Positions 38,176 to 46,235 of a DNA stretch of 64,000 nt are shown piece by piece. A program made the position numbers and the translations under genes. The DNA comes from Candidatus Caldilinea saccharophila. GTDB taxonomy: Bacteria > Chloroflexota > Anaerolineae > Caldilineales > Caldilineaceae. Each line of letters starts with the position of its first letter. The first letter of the stretch is position 1. The notes under the pieces are model-generated. The model saw only the letters and a program-made list of their open reading frames with translations, was not told the origin of the DNA and ran no database searches. Location: the NCBI GenBank assembly GCA_016710365.1, contig JADJVW010000029.1, forward strand, positions 1-64,000, written 5' to 3'.

Positions 38176-38412
38176 ATGGAATTACGCCCGGCCTATCAGG
38201 ATATTATCACGCTTGACCCTGGCAAGCGCAGCGGCAAGCCAACCATCCGCGGCATGCGCATCACTGTCTATGACGTGCTCTCCTATCTGGCCGCCGGGAT
38301 GAGCACCCAGGAAATTCTGGCGGATTTTCCGTACCTCACGGAAGAAGATATCCGCGCCTGCCTCAGCTTTGCGGCCGAGCGTGAGCGGCGGGTTCTCCTG
38401 GCGCACGCATGA
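38176..38412 (+). CDS. DUF433 antitoxin-like protein
   Basis: A 78-residue DUF433 protein with the family core GKPTIRGMRITVYDVLSYLAAGMSTQEILADFPYLTEEDIRACL. In written pieces: GKPTIRGMRITVYDVL, then GMSTQEILADFP, then LTEEDIRACL. A strong AAGGAGGAG site precedes ATG. DUF433 proteins are usually the antitoxin-like partner of DUF5615 (PIN-like) proteins. The partner's start overlaps this stop in an ATGA, but the partner is cut short (next entry), so this is now an orphan. Confidence 0.85.
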   Translation: MELRPAYQDIITLDPGKRSGKPTIRGMRITVYDVLSYLAAGMSTQEILADFPYLTEEDIRACLSFAAERERRVLLAHA

Positions 38413-38483
38413 TACTCTTATTCGACCACAATCTGTCGCCAAGCCTCGTGCACCTGCTAGTGGAACAGGCAGTCTCGAGTTGA
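38409..38483 (+). pseudogene. Truncated DUF5615 (PIN-like) toxin remnant
   Basis: Only 24 codons: MILLFDHNLSPSLVHLL and a few more before TGA. The opening is the typical DUF5615 N-terminus with the first acidic residue (Asp6), coupled by ATGA to the DUF433 gene. The family normally has about 110-120 residues. The rest of the domain is absent downstream in any frame, so this is a deletion remnant rather than a simple frameshift. Confidence 0.7.
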
Positions 38484-38533
38484 CTTGAGTAGTACAGTCG
38501 GGCGTATGTGAGCCGTTGGTTGGTGCGGCGCGG

Positions 38534-38566
38534 AGAAACCGAGTTTCTCCAAGAAACTCGGTTTCT
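38534..38566. repeat. 15-base hairpin repeat
   Basis: AGAAACCGAGTTTCT (38534-38548) and its perfect reverse complement (38552-38566) flank a 3-base loop. It sits in the 154-base gap between the DUF433/DUF5615 remnant and the convergent aldolase gene. It could terminate transcription from either side, but no T-run follows. Confidence 0.7.
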
Positions 38567-38637
38567 GGCCGTTTCTGGCTGACGGCTTATTTACGCCGTC
38601 GTGTACCAGTGGTCAGGAACAAAACCTACTGCTCCGA

Positions 38638-39381
38638 CTATTTCCCATGCACCACCCGCGCCACCGCCGCGGTCACCGCCGCGGGATCCTCTGCCTGGAA
38701 GATGTTGCGGCCGATGGCAACACCCGCGCCGCCGGCCTGCATGGCCGCTTCGATATCGCCCAACATCGCCGCCTCGGCGCCGCGCTTGGCGCCGCCCAGC
38801 ACCACGACCGGGACATAGCAGCCCGCGGTCACCTGCTCGAAGCCGGCGACGTAAGGCGTCTTGACGAAATCGGCGCCCAACTCCGCGGCGACGCGCACCG
38901 CGAGCGCGATGGCGTGCACGGTGCGCTGGTCGGGCGGGCTGTCGAAGCCGCCGGGCACCATCTCCGCCATCACCGGCAGCCCCCAGCGGTGCGCCGCGGC
39001 GATCACGTGCGCCAGCCGCTCCAGCGATTCCACCTCGACCGCCGCGCCGGGAAAAGCCGAGACCGCCACCGCATCCGCGCCGATGCGCAGCGCTTCCTCC
39101 ACGCCGAAGAAGAGGCTGCCCGGCCCGCTGCTATTGCCCAGGCTCGTCGCGCCGCCATCCACGCGCAGGATCAACCCCAGCCCCGCCAACTCCGCGGCAA
39201 AGCGCCGCGCCACGCCGTACGACGTGAGCACGGCGTCCGCGCCGCCTGCAGCGACCTTTGCGATCGTCTCTCCTGGCCGCTCCAACCCGGCGCACGGCCC
39301 ATCGATCAGCCCATGATCCATCGCCACGATCAGCGCCCGTCCGTCCCCTTGAAAAATCCGTTTCAACCGCCTTACCGTCAT
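38638..39381 (-). CDS. DhnA/LsrF-type class I aldolase
   Basis: A 247-residue TIM-barrel aldolase of the FbaB/DhnA/LsrF/DeoC superfamily: ALIVAMDHGLIDGP (strand 1 with the conserved Asp-His), ADAVLTSYGVA, ADAVAVSAFPG, MAEMVPGGFD, GADFVKTPY with the Schiff-base lysine, VVVLGGAKRG and GGAGVAIGRNIFQ. I start it at MTVRRLKRIFQGDG (39381). It would split or form a C-C bond of a phosphorylated keto-sugar. The substrate is unknown; linkage to the sugar locus 9 kb away is only suggestive. Confidence 0.88.
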   Translation of the reverse strand: MTVRRLKRIFQGDGRALIVAMDHGLIDGPCAGLERPGETIAKVAAGGADAVLTSYGVARRFAAELAGLGLILRVDGGATSLGNSSGPGSLFFGVEEALRIGADAVAVSAFPGAAVEVESLERLAHVIAAAHRWGLPVMAEMVPGGFDSPPDQRTVHAIALAVRVAAELGADFVKTPYVAGFEQVTAGCYVPVVVLGGAKRGAEAAMLGDIEAAMQAGGAGVAIGRNIFQAEDPAAVTAAVARVVHGK

Positions 39382-39453
39382 AGCCCCAATCTCCAATCTC
39401 CCATTCTGCAATTTCCCAATCTTCAATCTCTAAATCCCTCAATCTCCTACTCT

Positions 39454-41246
39454 CTACCCCTCCACCACTAACCGCCCATCCCGCCGCGCGCCACTTGTTG
39501 CATTCACGCCGCCATGGGCGCGAATGTGCGCCAGCAGTTCATTGCGAACGAACCAGTGTGTGGCGCGCTTGGGCAGGGCGTGGGCGTTCAAGGAGAGCTG
39601 CAGCGCGCCGCGCGCGATCTGTTCCCACGAATTGGCCAGCGTGTGGGTGAAACTCGTGCACGCCATAACAAAGGCGCGATCCAATTGTACAGAGAGCGAT
39701 TGACCATCGACCGTAATGTCCACCGCCGAGCCATCCCCGCGCTGCTCGCCAAGCACGATGCGATAGCGTACGCTGCGGCTGAAATGCAGAAAACCGCGCT
39801 CAAGATGCGCCTCATCCGGGCGGTCGATGCGGCGGGCGTTCTCCTGCAACAGTTGTGCAAGTTGATGACCGGTGATCGTACACAACTGGAGCGTGTCCGC
39901 GTAGGGCGTCACTTTGAACCAATCGCCAAAGGTGAGGCCGCCGATCGGCAGCCCCGCTGAAATGCAGGAGGCGTCGATCGCGGCGAAATCCACCGGCTGG
40001 CCGGCCTGGCGGCAGCGTTCCACCAGCGCGTCGGTGATGAAGTTGCAGAGTGCGGATTCGTGCGCCGCCAATTCGTTGCGAACAGTGTCGATGCTGAGGT
40101 CGGGGTGATCGCTGACCGTGCCAAGCGATTCAGCAAAGAGCGGCTCGACCTGTTTGAGCAGCGGCTGGACATAAGCCCGCTCGAACAACTCGTCGTCGGG
40201 CAGGTGTGCGGTGGCGAGCAGTTGCACATTGGTCACCGCTGCCCACCGTCGTCCAACCGTAATATCGACCTCGCCGAGAAAGTCGCCCTGTTTGCCCGCC
40301 TGCACGATCGGGATGCCGTTGACGATATTGTGCGGGCTAAGCCCCTGTTCATTGAGGGCGTGATGGGTGTGGCCGCCGATGATCACCTGCACCGCGCCGG
40401 TGGGTAGTGCCGCGGCCAGTTCCCGATCGCCGGCGTCGAGTACGCTGGCCGAGCTGGACGCCAGGCTGTAGCCAAGATGGCTGAGTACGATCATGACCTC
40501 GCTGACCTGCTGACCGCGGGCAGCAAATTGTGCATCACCTGGATCGGGTCGACGAAGTGCAGCGTTGAATCGGGCTGTGGCGCAATCTGCGCCGGCGTCG
40601 TCAACCCGTTCACCGCCACGCGCACATCCTTGACGACAAAGAGCGCGGCTGGAAAATACATGCCGGACAGCCACGAGCAACCCGCCAGATTCGCGGTCAG
40701 AAGCGGAAATGTCGCATCAGCCATCAGCGCACTGGCAAGGAGACGCACGCCGAGGTCGAGATCGTGGTTGCCCATCGTGCTGGCGTCGATGCCCGCCGCC
40801 GAATAGAGGCGGTAGGCCGCGTGCGCCTGGAAGCTCTCCGGCTCACTGCCGAGCAGCGCATCGAAGACGCTGCCCACCGAGTCGTCGCCCGCGCTGAAGG
40901 CCAGCACCCCACGCTGCGGATGGGTGCGATATTGCTGGCGCAGGGTATGAATGTGGCCGGCCATGCGTGAGAAGAGAGCCTGCGCCCCGTTGCGCTCAAA
41001 GTACACGAGGTTGCCGTGCAGGTCGTTGAAATGTGCAATCTTGAGGCGGAAGGGGTAATCGACGTCCTCGCGTTTTGCAGGCAGCGTTGCATCGGCGTCG
41101 GGGATGAGCCGCTCGATCGGGGCGGCGGTGGCGTCGCCGGCAAAGAGAAAACGCTCGACGCCATACTCATCGACCGCGCCAATCCGCGTCAACCGCAGCG
41201 CGCCGGTCGGAATCGAAAAAAACTCACGTGGTCGTTTCAGCAACAT
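39454..41246 (-). CDS. 5'-nucleotidase/UshA-like metallophosphoesterase, frameshifted
   Basis: About 597 residues in two frames. The N-terminal metallophosphatase domain has FNDLHGN (Asp, His), SAGDDSVGS, MGNHDLDLG, SHLGY and GGHTHH, the complete dinuclear-metal set. The C-terminal 5'-nucleotidase domain includes DISCISAGLP-type and FGDWFKVTPYADTL sequences that bind substrate. One base is missing near 40513-40516, where LLPA joins QQVSEVMIVLSHLGY. No signal peptide is seen, so unlike UshA it may be cytoplasmic unless the start is wrong. A short N-terminal extension (about 65 residues) before the phosphatase motif is unassigned. Confidence 0.85.
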
Positions 41247-41290
41247 GAGAAGCGCCTATCCGCACGTGGAAATGGCTAAACGAGGATCAA

Positions 41291-41373
41291 TGGAACGCGG
41301 ATGACGCGGATTTGGCGGATTTTCACGGATCAAATCTGCGGAAATCCGTTCAATCCGCGTCATCCGCGTTCCA
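41291..41373. repeat. Perfect 21-base inverted repeat, GCGGAT family
   Basis: Arms 41291-41311 and 41353-41373 match exactly (they begin TGGAACGCGGATGACGCGG). Sister of the dyad at 33465-33543. It lies between two minus-strand genes. Confidence 0.75.
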
Positions 41374-41386
41374 TCACAGGTTTTCA

Positions 41387-42383
41387 TCATCCGATCCGTC
41401 CGAACTGATCGGGCGTGATCGGGTGGAGGGGCGGCTCGCCGGCAAAGAAGCGGCGCAGCTCCTCCACCGCCATCTCGCCCATGCGCGTGCAGTCGGTGAT
41501 GCAGCCGGCCAGGTGCGGGGTGACGACAACGTTGGGCAGGCTGCGCAGCGGGCTGTCCAACGCGGGCGGCTCCGGGTCGGTCACGTCCAGGAAGGCAAAG
41601 AAGCGGCCTTTGCGCAATTCATCGATCAGCGCGGGTTCGTCGATCAGCGCGCCGCGCGCGGTGTTGATGAGCACCGCGTCGTCCTGCATCTCCTGCAGCA
41701 GCGCGCGGCTGAGCATGTGATAGGTGGATGGCACGGCCGGCGCGTGCAGCGACACGATGTCGGCGCGGCGCACGAGTTCCGCCAGCTCCACCTTGGCGAC
41801 GCCCAGGCGGGCGGCTTCTTCGGTGGAAACAAAGGGGTCGTAGAGCAGCACCGTCGTGCGGAACGGGCGCAGCAGATCGAGGACATGGCGTCCGACGCTG
41901 CTGGCGCCGACCAGCCCGATCACGCTGCTCGACACTTCGCGCGAGGGCCAGGCACTGCTCTCGCGCCAGCCGCCCTCGCGTACGTGCTGGCCGAGCGGCA
42001 GAATGCGTTTGGCGCCGACGATGATCAGCCCCAGCGTCGTCTCGGCGACATCGCGCCAGCGCCGGCCCCGCGCTCGTGACCTGGATGCCGCGCGCCCAGA
42101 GCGCATCGCTGATAAATCGCTTGACGCTGCCCGCGGCGTGCGCCAGCGCGCGCAATTGCGGCGCGGCGGCGAGCACGTCGGCGTCGAGCGGGGCGACATC
42201 CCAACTGGTGATGCAGGCGTCGGCGCGCGGCAGCAGCGCGATCAGCGCGGCCTTATCCGCCGGGTCGTCGCCGGGGTGGTGGATAACGTCGGCAAAGGTG
42301 TTCAGTTCGCGCCACGCCGCGTCGGAGAAGATGCGGGCGTAGTGCGTGTGGCCGATGGTGATGGCGATGGTAGGTTTGGGCAT
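41387..42383 (-). CDS. 2-hydroxyacid (phosphoglycerate-type) dehydrogenase, frameshifted
   Basis: About 331 residues of a D-isomer-specific 2-hydroxyacid dehydrogenase. The N-terminal half (MPKPTIAITIGHTHY to VTSAGPALA) and the NAD-binding half are in different frames. The change is at about 42051-42055: a +1 insertion or a -2 deletion, joining ALA to DVAETTLGLIIV. Catalytic residues are visible: Arg in NTARGALIDE, Glu in DVTDPEPP, His in TPHLAGC. The nucleotide site is GLVGASSVGRHV, with an altered GxGxxG (Gly-Ala-Ser-Ser-Val-Gly). It would interconvert a 2-keto acid and a D-2-hydroxy acid. Confidence 0.85.
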
Positions 42384-42461
42384 AGGTAATTGGGTATCGC
42401 TTTCTGTTTGGTTGTCTTAGTATCTAACCCAAGTTGCTACCTTGAGGGTGAGTTGAAAATG

Positions 42462-42523
42462 CCATGGAGTTCCGTTACTGTTACAGGTCGACAAACCAAG
42501 ACAGAGAACGGAGAACTCCATGG
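42462..42523 (+). promoter_or_regulatory. Hairpin hiding the transposase ribosome site and start
   Basis: CCATGGAGTTCCGTT (42462-42476) pairs with AACGGAGAACTCCATGG (42507-42523), with a 2-base bulge. The right arm contains the GGAGA Shine-Dalgarno and the ATG of the transposase. Transcripts entering from outside the element would fold the start into the stem and limit transposase synthesis, a fold-back control known in other IS elements. Confidence 0.5.
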
Positions 42524-43344
42524 ACACCAACATTGTACTCGTATACTGCTTGTGCGACGACTTGCTGAAATGGCAACATCATCGAGATGATCCACAATGT
42601 GTGCTGAGCGACGCGGAAGTCATGACGATCGCCATGGTGGCTGCCATGTACTTTGGCGGCAATCAGGCAATGGCGTGCATGCTGCTGTACGAACAGGGCT
42701 ATCTCAAGAGCACAATCAGCCGCAGTCGCCTCTGTCGTCGTCTCAAGCGAGTGAAGCACCAGTTTATGACGCTTTTCCGGCTGGTGGGCGACGTTGCCAA
42801 AGAGCGCAACGACGGAAACATCTACATCATTGACAGCCTACCGGTCGCAGTCTGTGACAATTACCGGATTCGCCGCTGCAAGCTTTATCGGGACAAAGCC
42901 TATCGAGGCTATCAAGCCAGCAAGAAACGCTACTTTTATGGACTCAAGATTCATCTGGTCGTCACCAAAGAGGGACTCCCTGTCGAGTTCCTGCTCTCGC
43001 CCGGTGCGTTCAGCGATACGTCCGCACTCGACCAGTTCGATTTTGACCTTCCACCGCAGGCTTGGATCATCGGCGACAAAGCCTATAACGTCTACCACAT
43101 CGAAGATGTCATGGCTGACTGTGACCGATTACTCTTGCCGATTCGCAAAGCCAACTCCAAACGACCACATGAGCCATGGATGACTTACCTGCTCGCCCAC
43201 TATCGCAAACAAGTCGAAACCGCAGGCAGCCAGATCGAACGCCTCCTGCCCAAACACATTCACGCTGTCACGGCCGATGGCTTCGAACTCAAGACCATCC
43301 TCTTCGTCCTGGCTTCCTCCATCTTCTCTATCTTCCGCCCTTAG
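42520..43344 (+). CDS. IS982-family transposase
   Basis: A 274-residue DDE transposase. The catalytic core has IIDSLPVAVCDN (first Asp), the basic run RIRRCKLYRDKAYRGY, YFYGLKIHLVVT, IIGDKAYNVY (second Asp) and QIERLLPKHIHAVTADGFELK (the Glu region). The length is within the IS982 range. It is intact, so the element may still be active. Confidence 0.9.
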   Translation: MDTNIVLVYCLCDDLLKWQHHRDDPQCVLSDAEVMTIAMVAAMYFGGNQAMACMLLYEQGYLKSTISRSRLCRRLKRVKHQFMTLFRLVGDVAKERNDGNIYIIDSLPVAVCDNYRIRRCKLYRDKAYRGYQASKKRYFYGLKIHLVVTKEGLPVEFLLSPGAFSDTSALDQFDFDLPPQAWIIGDKAYNVYHIEDVMADCDRLLLPIRKANSKRPHEPWMTYLLAHYRKQVETAGSQIERLLPKHIHAVTADGFELKTILFVLASSIFSIFRP

Positions 43345-43361
43345 GTGGCAACTTGGGTTAA

Positions 43362-44519
43362 TTAGGAAGCCTGATCGCCTACCACGTACCCGATCTGGGC
43401 GCCTGGCTTCAAAAATGGACGCAACTCTGCCAGGTGACGCGCCATGCCGCCAAAATAGAGGCGTGTAACGCGCGCATAAAGGCGCTCAAACCCTGAGGTC
43501 TTCCCCAACTCCACCCGACGACGTTCAATTTCTGTAGCCAACGCTTGAATCTCTGCATGGTCGGCCACCCACGCGTCGTCATCATCCTGTTTGTAAACGT
43601 TGCGCGTGTTGGAGCGCAACAGCCCCTGCTTGATGGCCCGCAGATCAGCCTTGTTGTGCATGTAGCCAAGTACAACCGATTCGAGACGGGTGGTGCGTGT
43701 GTAGTCCTTCTCGTTTGGATAGGGCGGCGACGTGAAAACAGCATCGATAGATCGTGGCTCCAGCAGATCTGAAAGCCGACGTGCATCGGCGTGATGGATG
43801 GTGACAGGCGGCGCAGTGCGATCCACCCTGTACAAGTCATCGGCCATACGTTCCACCGCAGCCAGCCAACTTTCAACGACCGGGGCATCGACAAGCTTTG
43901 TGCGGCGCACCCCCACCTCCGGGCCAAAATGGAGGTTGCTCGCGTCGTACACTAGCGTGCGCGCCAGCGCCAGACGCAAGTGGCGGTAGCCCGGCTCGTC
44001 GCACGCACTGTCGATCTGTTCTAGCAATAACAACACCTTGTGCAGCGGCAGCGGGCTGATCGAGCCCTTAAGCAGCAAGGCTTCGGCCTCCGCCGGCAAT
44101 GTGCGCAACGCATTGGGTTGGCTGCGTTCAATAGCTTGGCGCGTCGCAGCGGCAATCTGCTGGGTGCGACGCAGCAGCGCAGCAGGATCGACCATCCAAT
44201 CGGTCTTGACGCTGCCGGCAAAGTGCGCCAGTGCGTTGGCCTCGACGCCAACGGCAGCCAGCCCCTGCAATTTTGCTTCCACCACCGTCGTCCCCGTGCC
44301 GCAGAATGGGTCGAGCACGGTTTGTCCTGGCGCCAGCTTGAAACGCTGCAGATAATCGCGCACGAGATGGGGCGGAAAGGAAAGCACGAAGCGATACCAA
44401 TCATGCACCGCGCGATCATCTACGCCCAGCCGGTTGGCCGTGGCATTGGTTCTGGCGCTTTCAGGTTCGGTGGCTTCAGACAATAAAGCAAGCTGTGACA
44501 TGGATCGGCTGGTCGGCAA
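43362..44519 (-). CDS. DNA methylase (TSPPY type), C-terminus lost at the IS boundary
   Basis: 385 residues. The SAM motif is VLDPFCGTGTTVVEA and the catalytic motif TSPPYPNEKDYT, an N4-cytosine/N6-adenine type site. The reading stops at GYVVGDQAS, three bases from the IS982 end. In the family I expect several dozen more residues after VVGDQAS, so the IS insertion with loss of flanking DNA probably removed them. The sequence on the far side of the IS does not continue the protein. Possible starts are 44519 and 44501. The catalytic core remains, but activity is uncertain. Confidence 0.8.
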   Translation of the reverse strand: MPTSRSMSQLALLSEATEPESARTNATANRLGVDDRAVHDWYRFVLSFPPHLVRDYLQRFKLAPGQTVLDPFCGTGTTVVEAKLQGLAAVGVEANALAHFAGSVKTDWMVDPAALLRRTQQIAAATRQAIERSQPNALRTLPAEAEALLLKGSISPLPLHKVLLLLEQIDSACDEPGYRHLRLALARTLVYDASNLHFGPEVGVRRTKLVDAPVVESWLAAVERMADDLYRVDRTAPPVTIHHADARRLSDLLEPRSIDAVFTSPPYPNEKDYTRTTRLESVVLGYMHNKADLRAIKQGLLRSNTRNVYKQDDDDAWVADHAEIQALATEIERRRVELGKTSGFERLYARVTRLYFGGMARHLAELRPFLKPGAQIGYVVGDQAS

Positions 44520-44706
44520 TCAAGGACAAAACGGCTGGCGCAAACAGGTATTCCGTCGGCCACTAGTGTAACACACAGGCCACGATTGTCTCTGTCCGCG
44601 CGCTGCCAGCACAATCGTGACGTAGGGGCGGCGGCGGCGCTTGATAGTGAGCACAAAGTATTGCAGGCAAGCCCGGTCAAAGCATGGTTCTGCTATACTA
44701 CACGCC

Positions 44707-46078
44707 ATGATGAGAATGCAGTCAACGCCAGAGCTTGCAATCGGCGAAATGAGGAGTGAGGTGAGCAGAGGCAGCCGGCGCGGTTGGCGTGTGCGCCTCC
44801 GCCAGATCACCGGCCTGACCGCGGCCGTGGTGGTGGCATTGACTCTGTTGGGCAGCGCCAATGTTGATAGCTTCACGCAGCTACGCTACAGCCTCGATGC
44901 CAAAGTGGATGGGTGGATGTGGGATTTGATCGCCTGGGAATTTACAGCGGTCGGTCGGAAGGTGAGCGAACAATTTCACCAGCCGGCAGCCGGGCTGACG
45001 TCAACTGACCAGGCAACGCTTGTGCAGCGCTACCTGGCTCGCGCAGAGGAGATCGGCGCGCTGGAAGCGCAGGTCGAACGCATTTACAGTGAAGGCGCTG
45101 GTAGTGAAACAGGGGCCGGTGAAACAGGCGGCGCTGCCACCGCAGAGAGCATATCGTTGCAACAGCAGATCGACGCGCGGCGCACCGAGCAGGACGCCGC
45201 GCGCCCGGCAGCCGAGGCCATCCTGGAAGGGCAGGTTGGCGCGGCATTGGTCGAGGAGGGCATCACGTGGTTTGGCAATGCGTTTCCGCCAGTCTGGTTC
45301 ACCTTTAGCGAACCGCCCATGAAAATGGTCGTCAGCCCACGCGCACGCATTACGTCGGCGCATTATGCAATGCTCCAGCCGGGCGTACCAGTCGCCGAAC
45401 GCGAGCGGATCGAACAGGCGATCCGGCAGGAGGATGACCTGAGCGCCTATATCACGAATATTGGTGGGTTGGGCGCTTATCCGACGTTGGTCATCGACCG
45501 TGCGCCGTTGGCATGGGTGCTCTCCACGGTGGCGCACGAATGGGTGCACAACTATCTGACCCTCTTTCCGCTTGGCTTCAATTACAGCACTACCTCCGAT
45601 CTGACGATTCTCAACGAGACGGTCGCCGACATCGTGGGCGATGAAATCGGAGAGCGCGTGCTGGAACTCCATTATCCGGAGTTTGCGCAAAGCCTTGCCG
45701 CGCGTGCGGCTGCCGTCGATGCCGGTGAGACAGCACCCCCTGCTTTTGACTTCCGCAAAGAGATGCGTCACACGCGAAGTCGTCGACCAATTTCTCGCGC
45801 TGGGACGGGTGGAGGATGCCGAAGAGTACATGGAAATCCGCCGGCTGCTCTTTGTCGAAAATGGCTACGCGATCCGCACCCTCAACCAGGCCTACTTTGC
45901 CTTTCATGGCAGCTACGGCACGGGCGCCGCGGCCACCAGCCCCATCGGGCCTAAACTGGAGGAATTGCGCAGTCTGACCCCGGATGTTCGCACTTTTCTG
46001 GAAACCGTGCGCAGCTTCACCATGCCGGAGGATTTGGACAAAGCGTTAGAACAATGGCGCCAGGTAGCAACGAGTTGA
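44707..46078 (+). CDS. Membrane-anchored HExxH protein, frameshifted
   Basis: About 456 residues. An N-terminal signal anchor (ITGLTAAVVVALTLLGSA, about residues 37-54) is followed by a charged extracellular region. STVAHEWVHNYLTLFP carries an HExxH zinc motif, and LNETVADIVGDEIGE about 30 residues later supplies a glutamate as in gluzincin peptidases. The frame changes near 45764-45768 (+1), joining RKEM to VTREVVDQFLALGRVEDAEEYM. The C-terminal part is helical with AYFAFHGSYGTG. I recognise no named family. A zinc peptidase is likely but unproved. The start could also be GTG 44761. Confidence 0.65.
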
Positions 46079-46111
46079 TCAAAATTCGTTGCTATGTTAG
46101 TTTGCAGAAGT

Positions 46112-46150
46112 GCGTTCAAAGGTCATCGGATTGATATGACTTTTGAACGC
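46112..46150. promoter_or_regulatory. 15-base stem-loop upstream of kup
   Basis: GCGTTCAAAGGTCAT (46112-46126) pairs with ATGACTTTTGAACGC (46136-46150), one G-U pair and a 9-base loop. It sits 34 bases after the HExxH gene and 86 bases before kup. Without a T-run it is more likely a leader structure or a Rho-assisted stop. It does not resemble the c-di-AMP riboswitch often found before potassium transporters. Confidence 0.4.
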
Positions 46151-46235
46151 GCCGTCTGTTTGTCCAACAACGCATAGAATTTTTAGCGATTTGCAGAAAT
46201 TTAGCAGTTCGCAATTTTGCAACGAATGGGATCCT

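Larger units (their letters stand above)
42426..43359 (+). mobile_element. IS982-family insertion sequence
   Basis: A 934-base element bounded by 17-base terminal inverted repeats, AACCCAAGTTGCTACCT at 42426-42442 and its complement (one mismatch) at 43343-43359. It encodes a single transposase. The right end abuts the stop codon of a truncated DNA methylase. I could not identify a clear target-site duplication. Confidence 0.85.

Noticed and set aside
42410..43375. Target-site duplication of the IS982 element
   Set aside because: The bases on either side of the terminal repeats do not match over a convincing length.
46079..46235. c-di-AMP riboswitch before kup
   Set aside because: No conserved riboswitch core; only a simple stem-loop.
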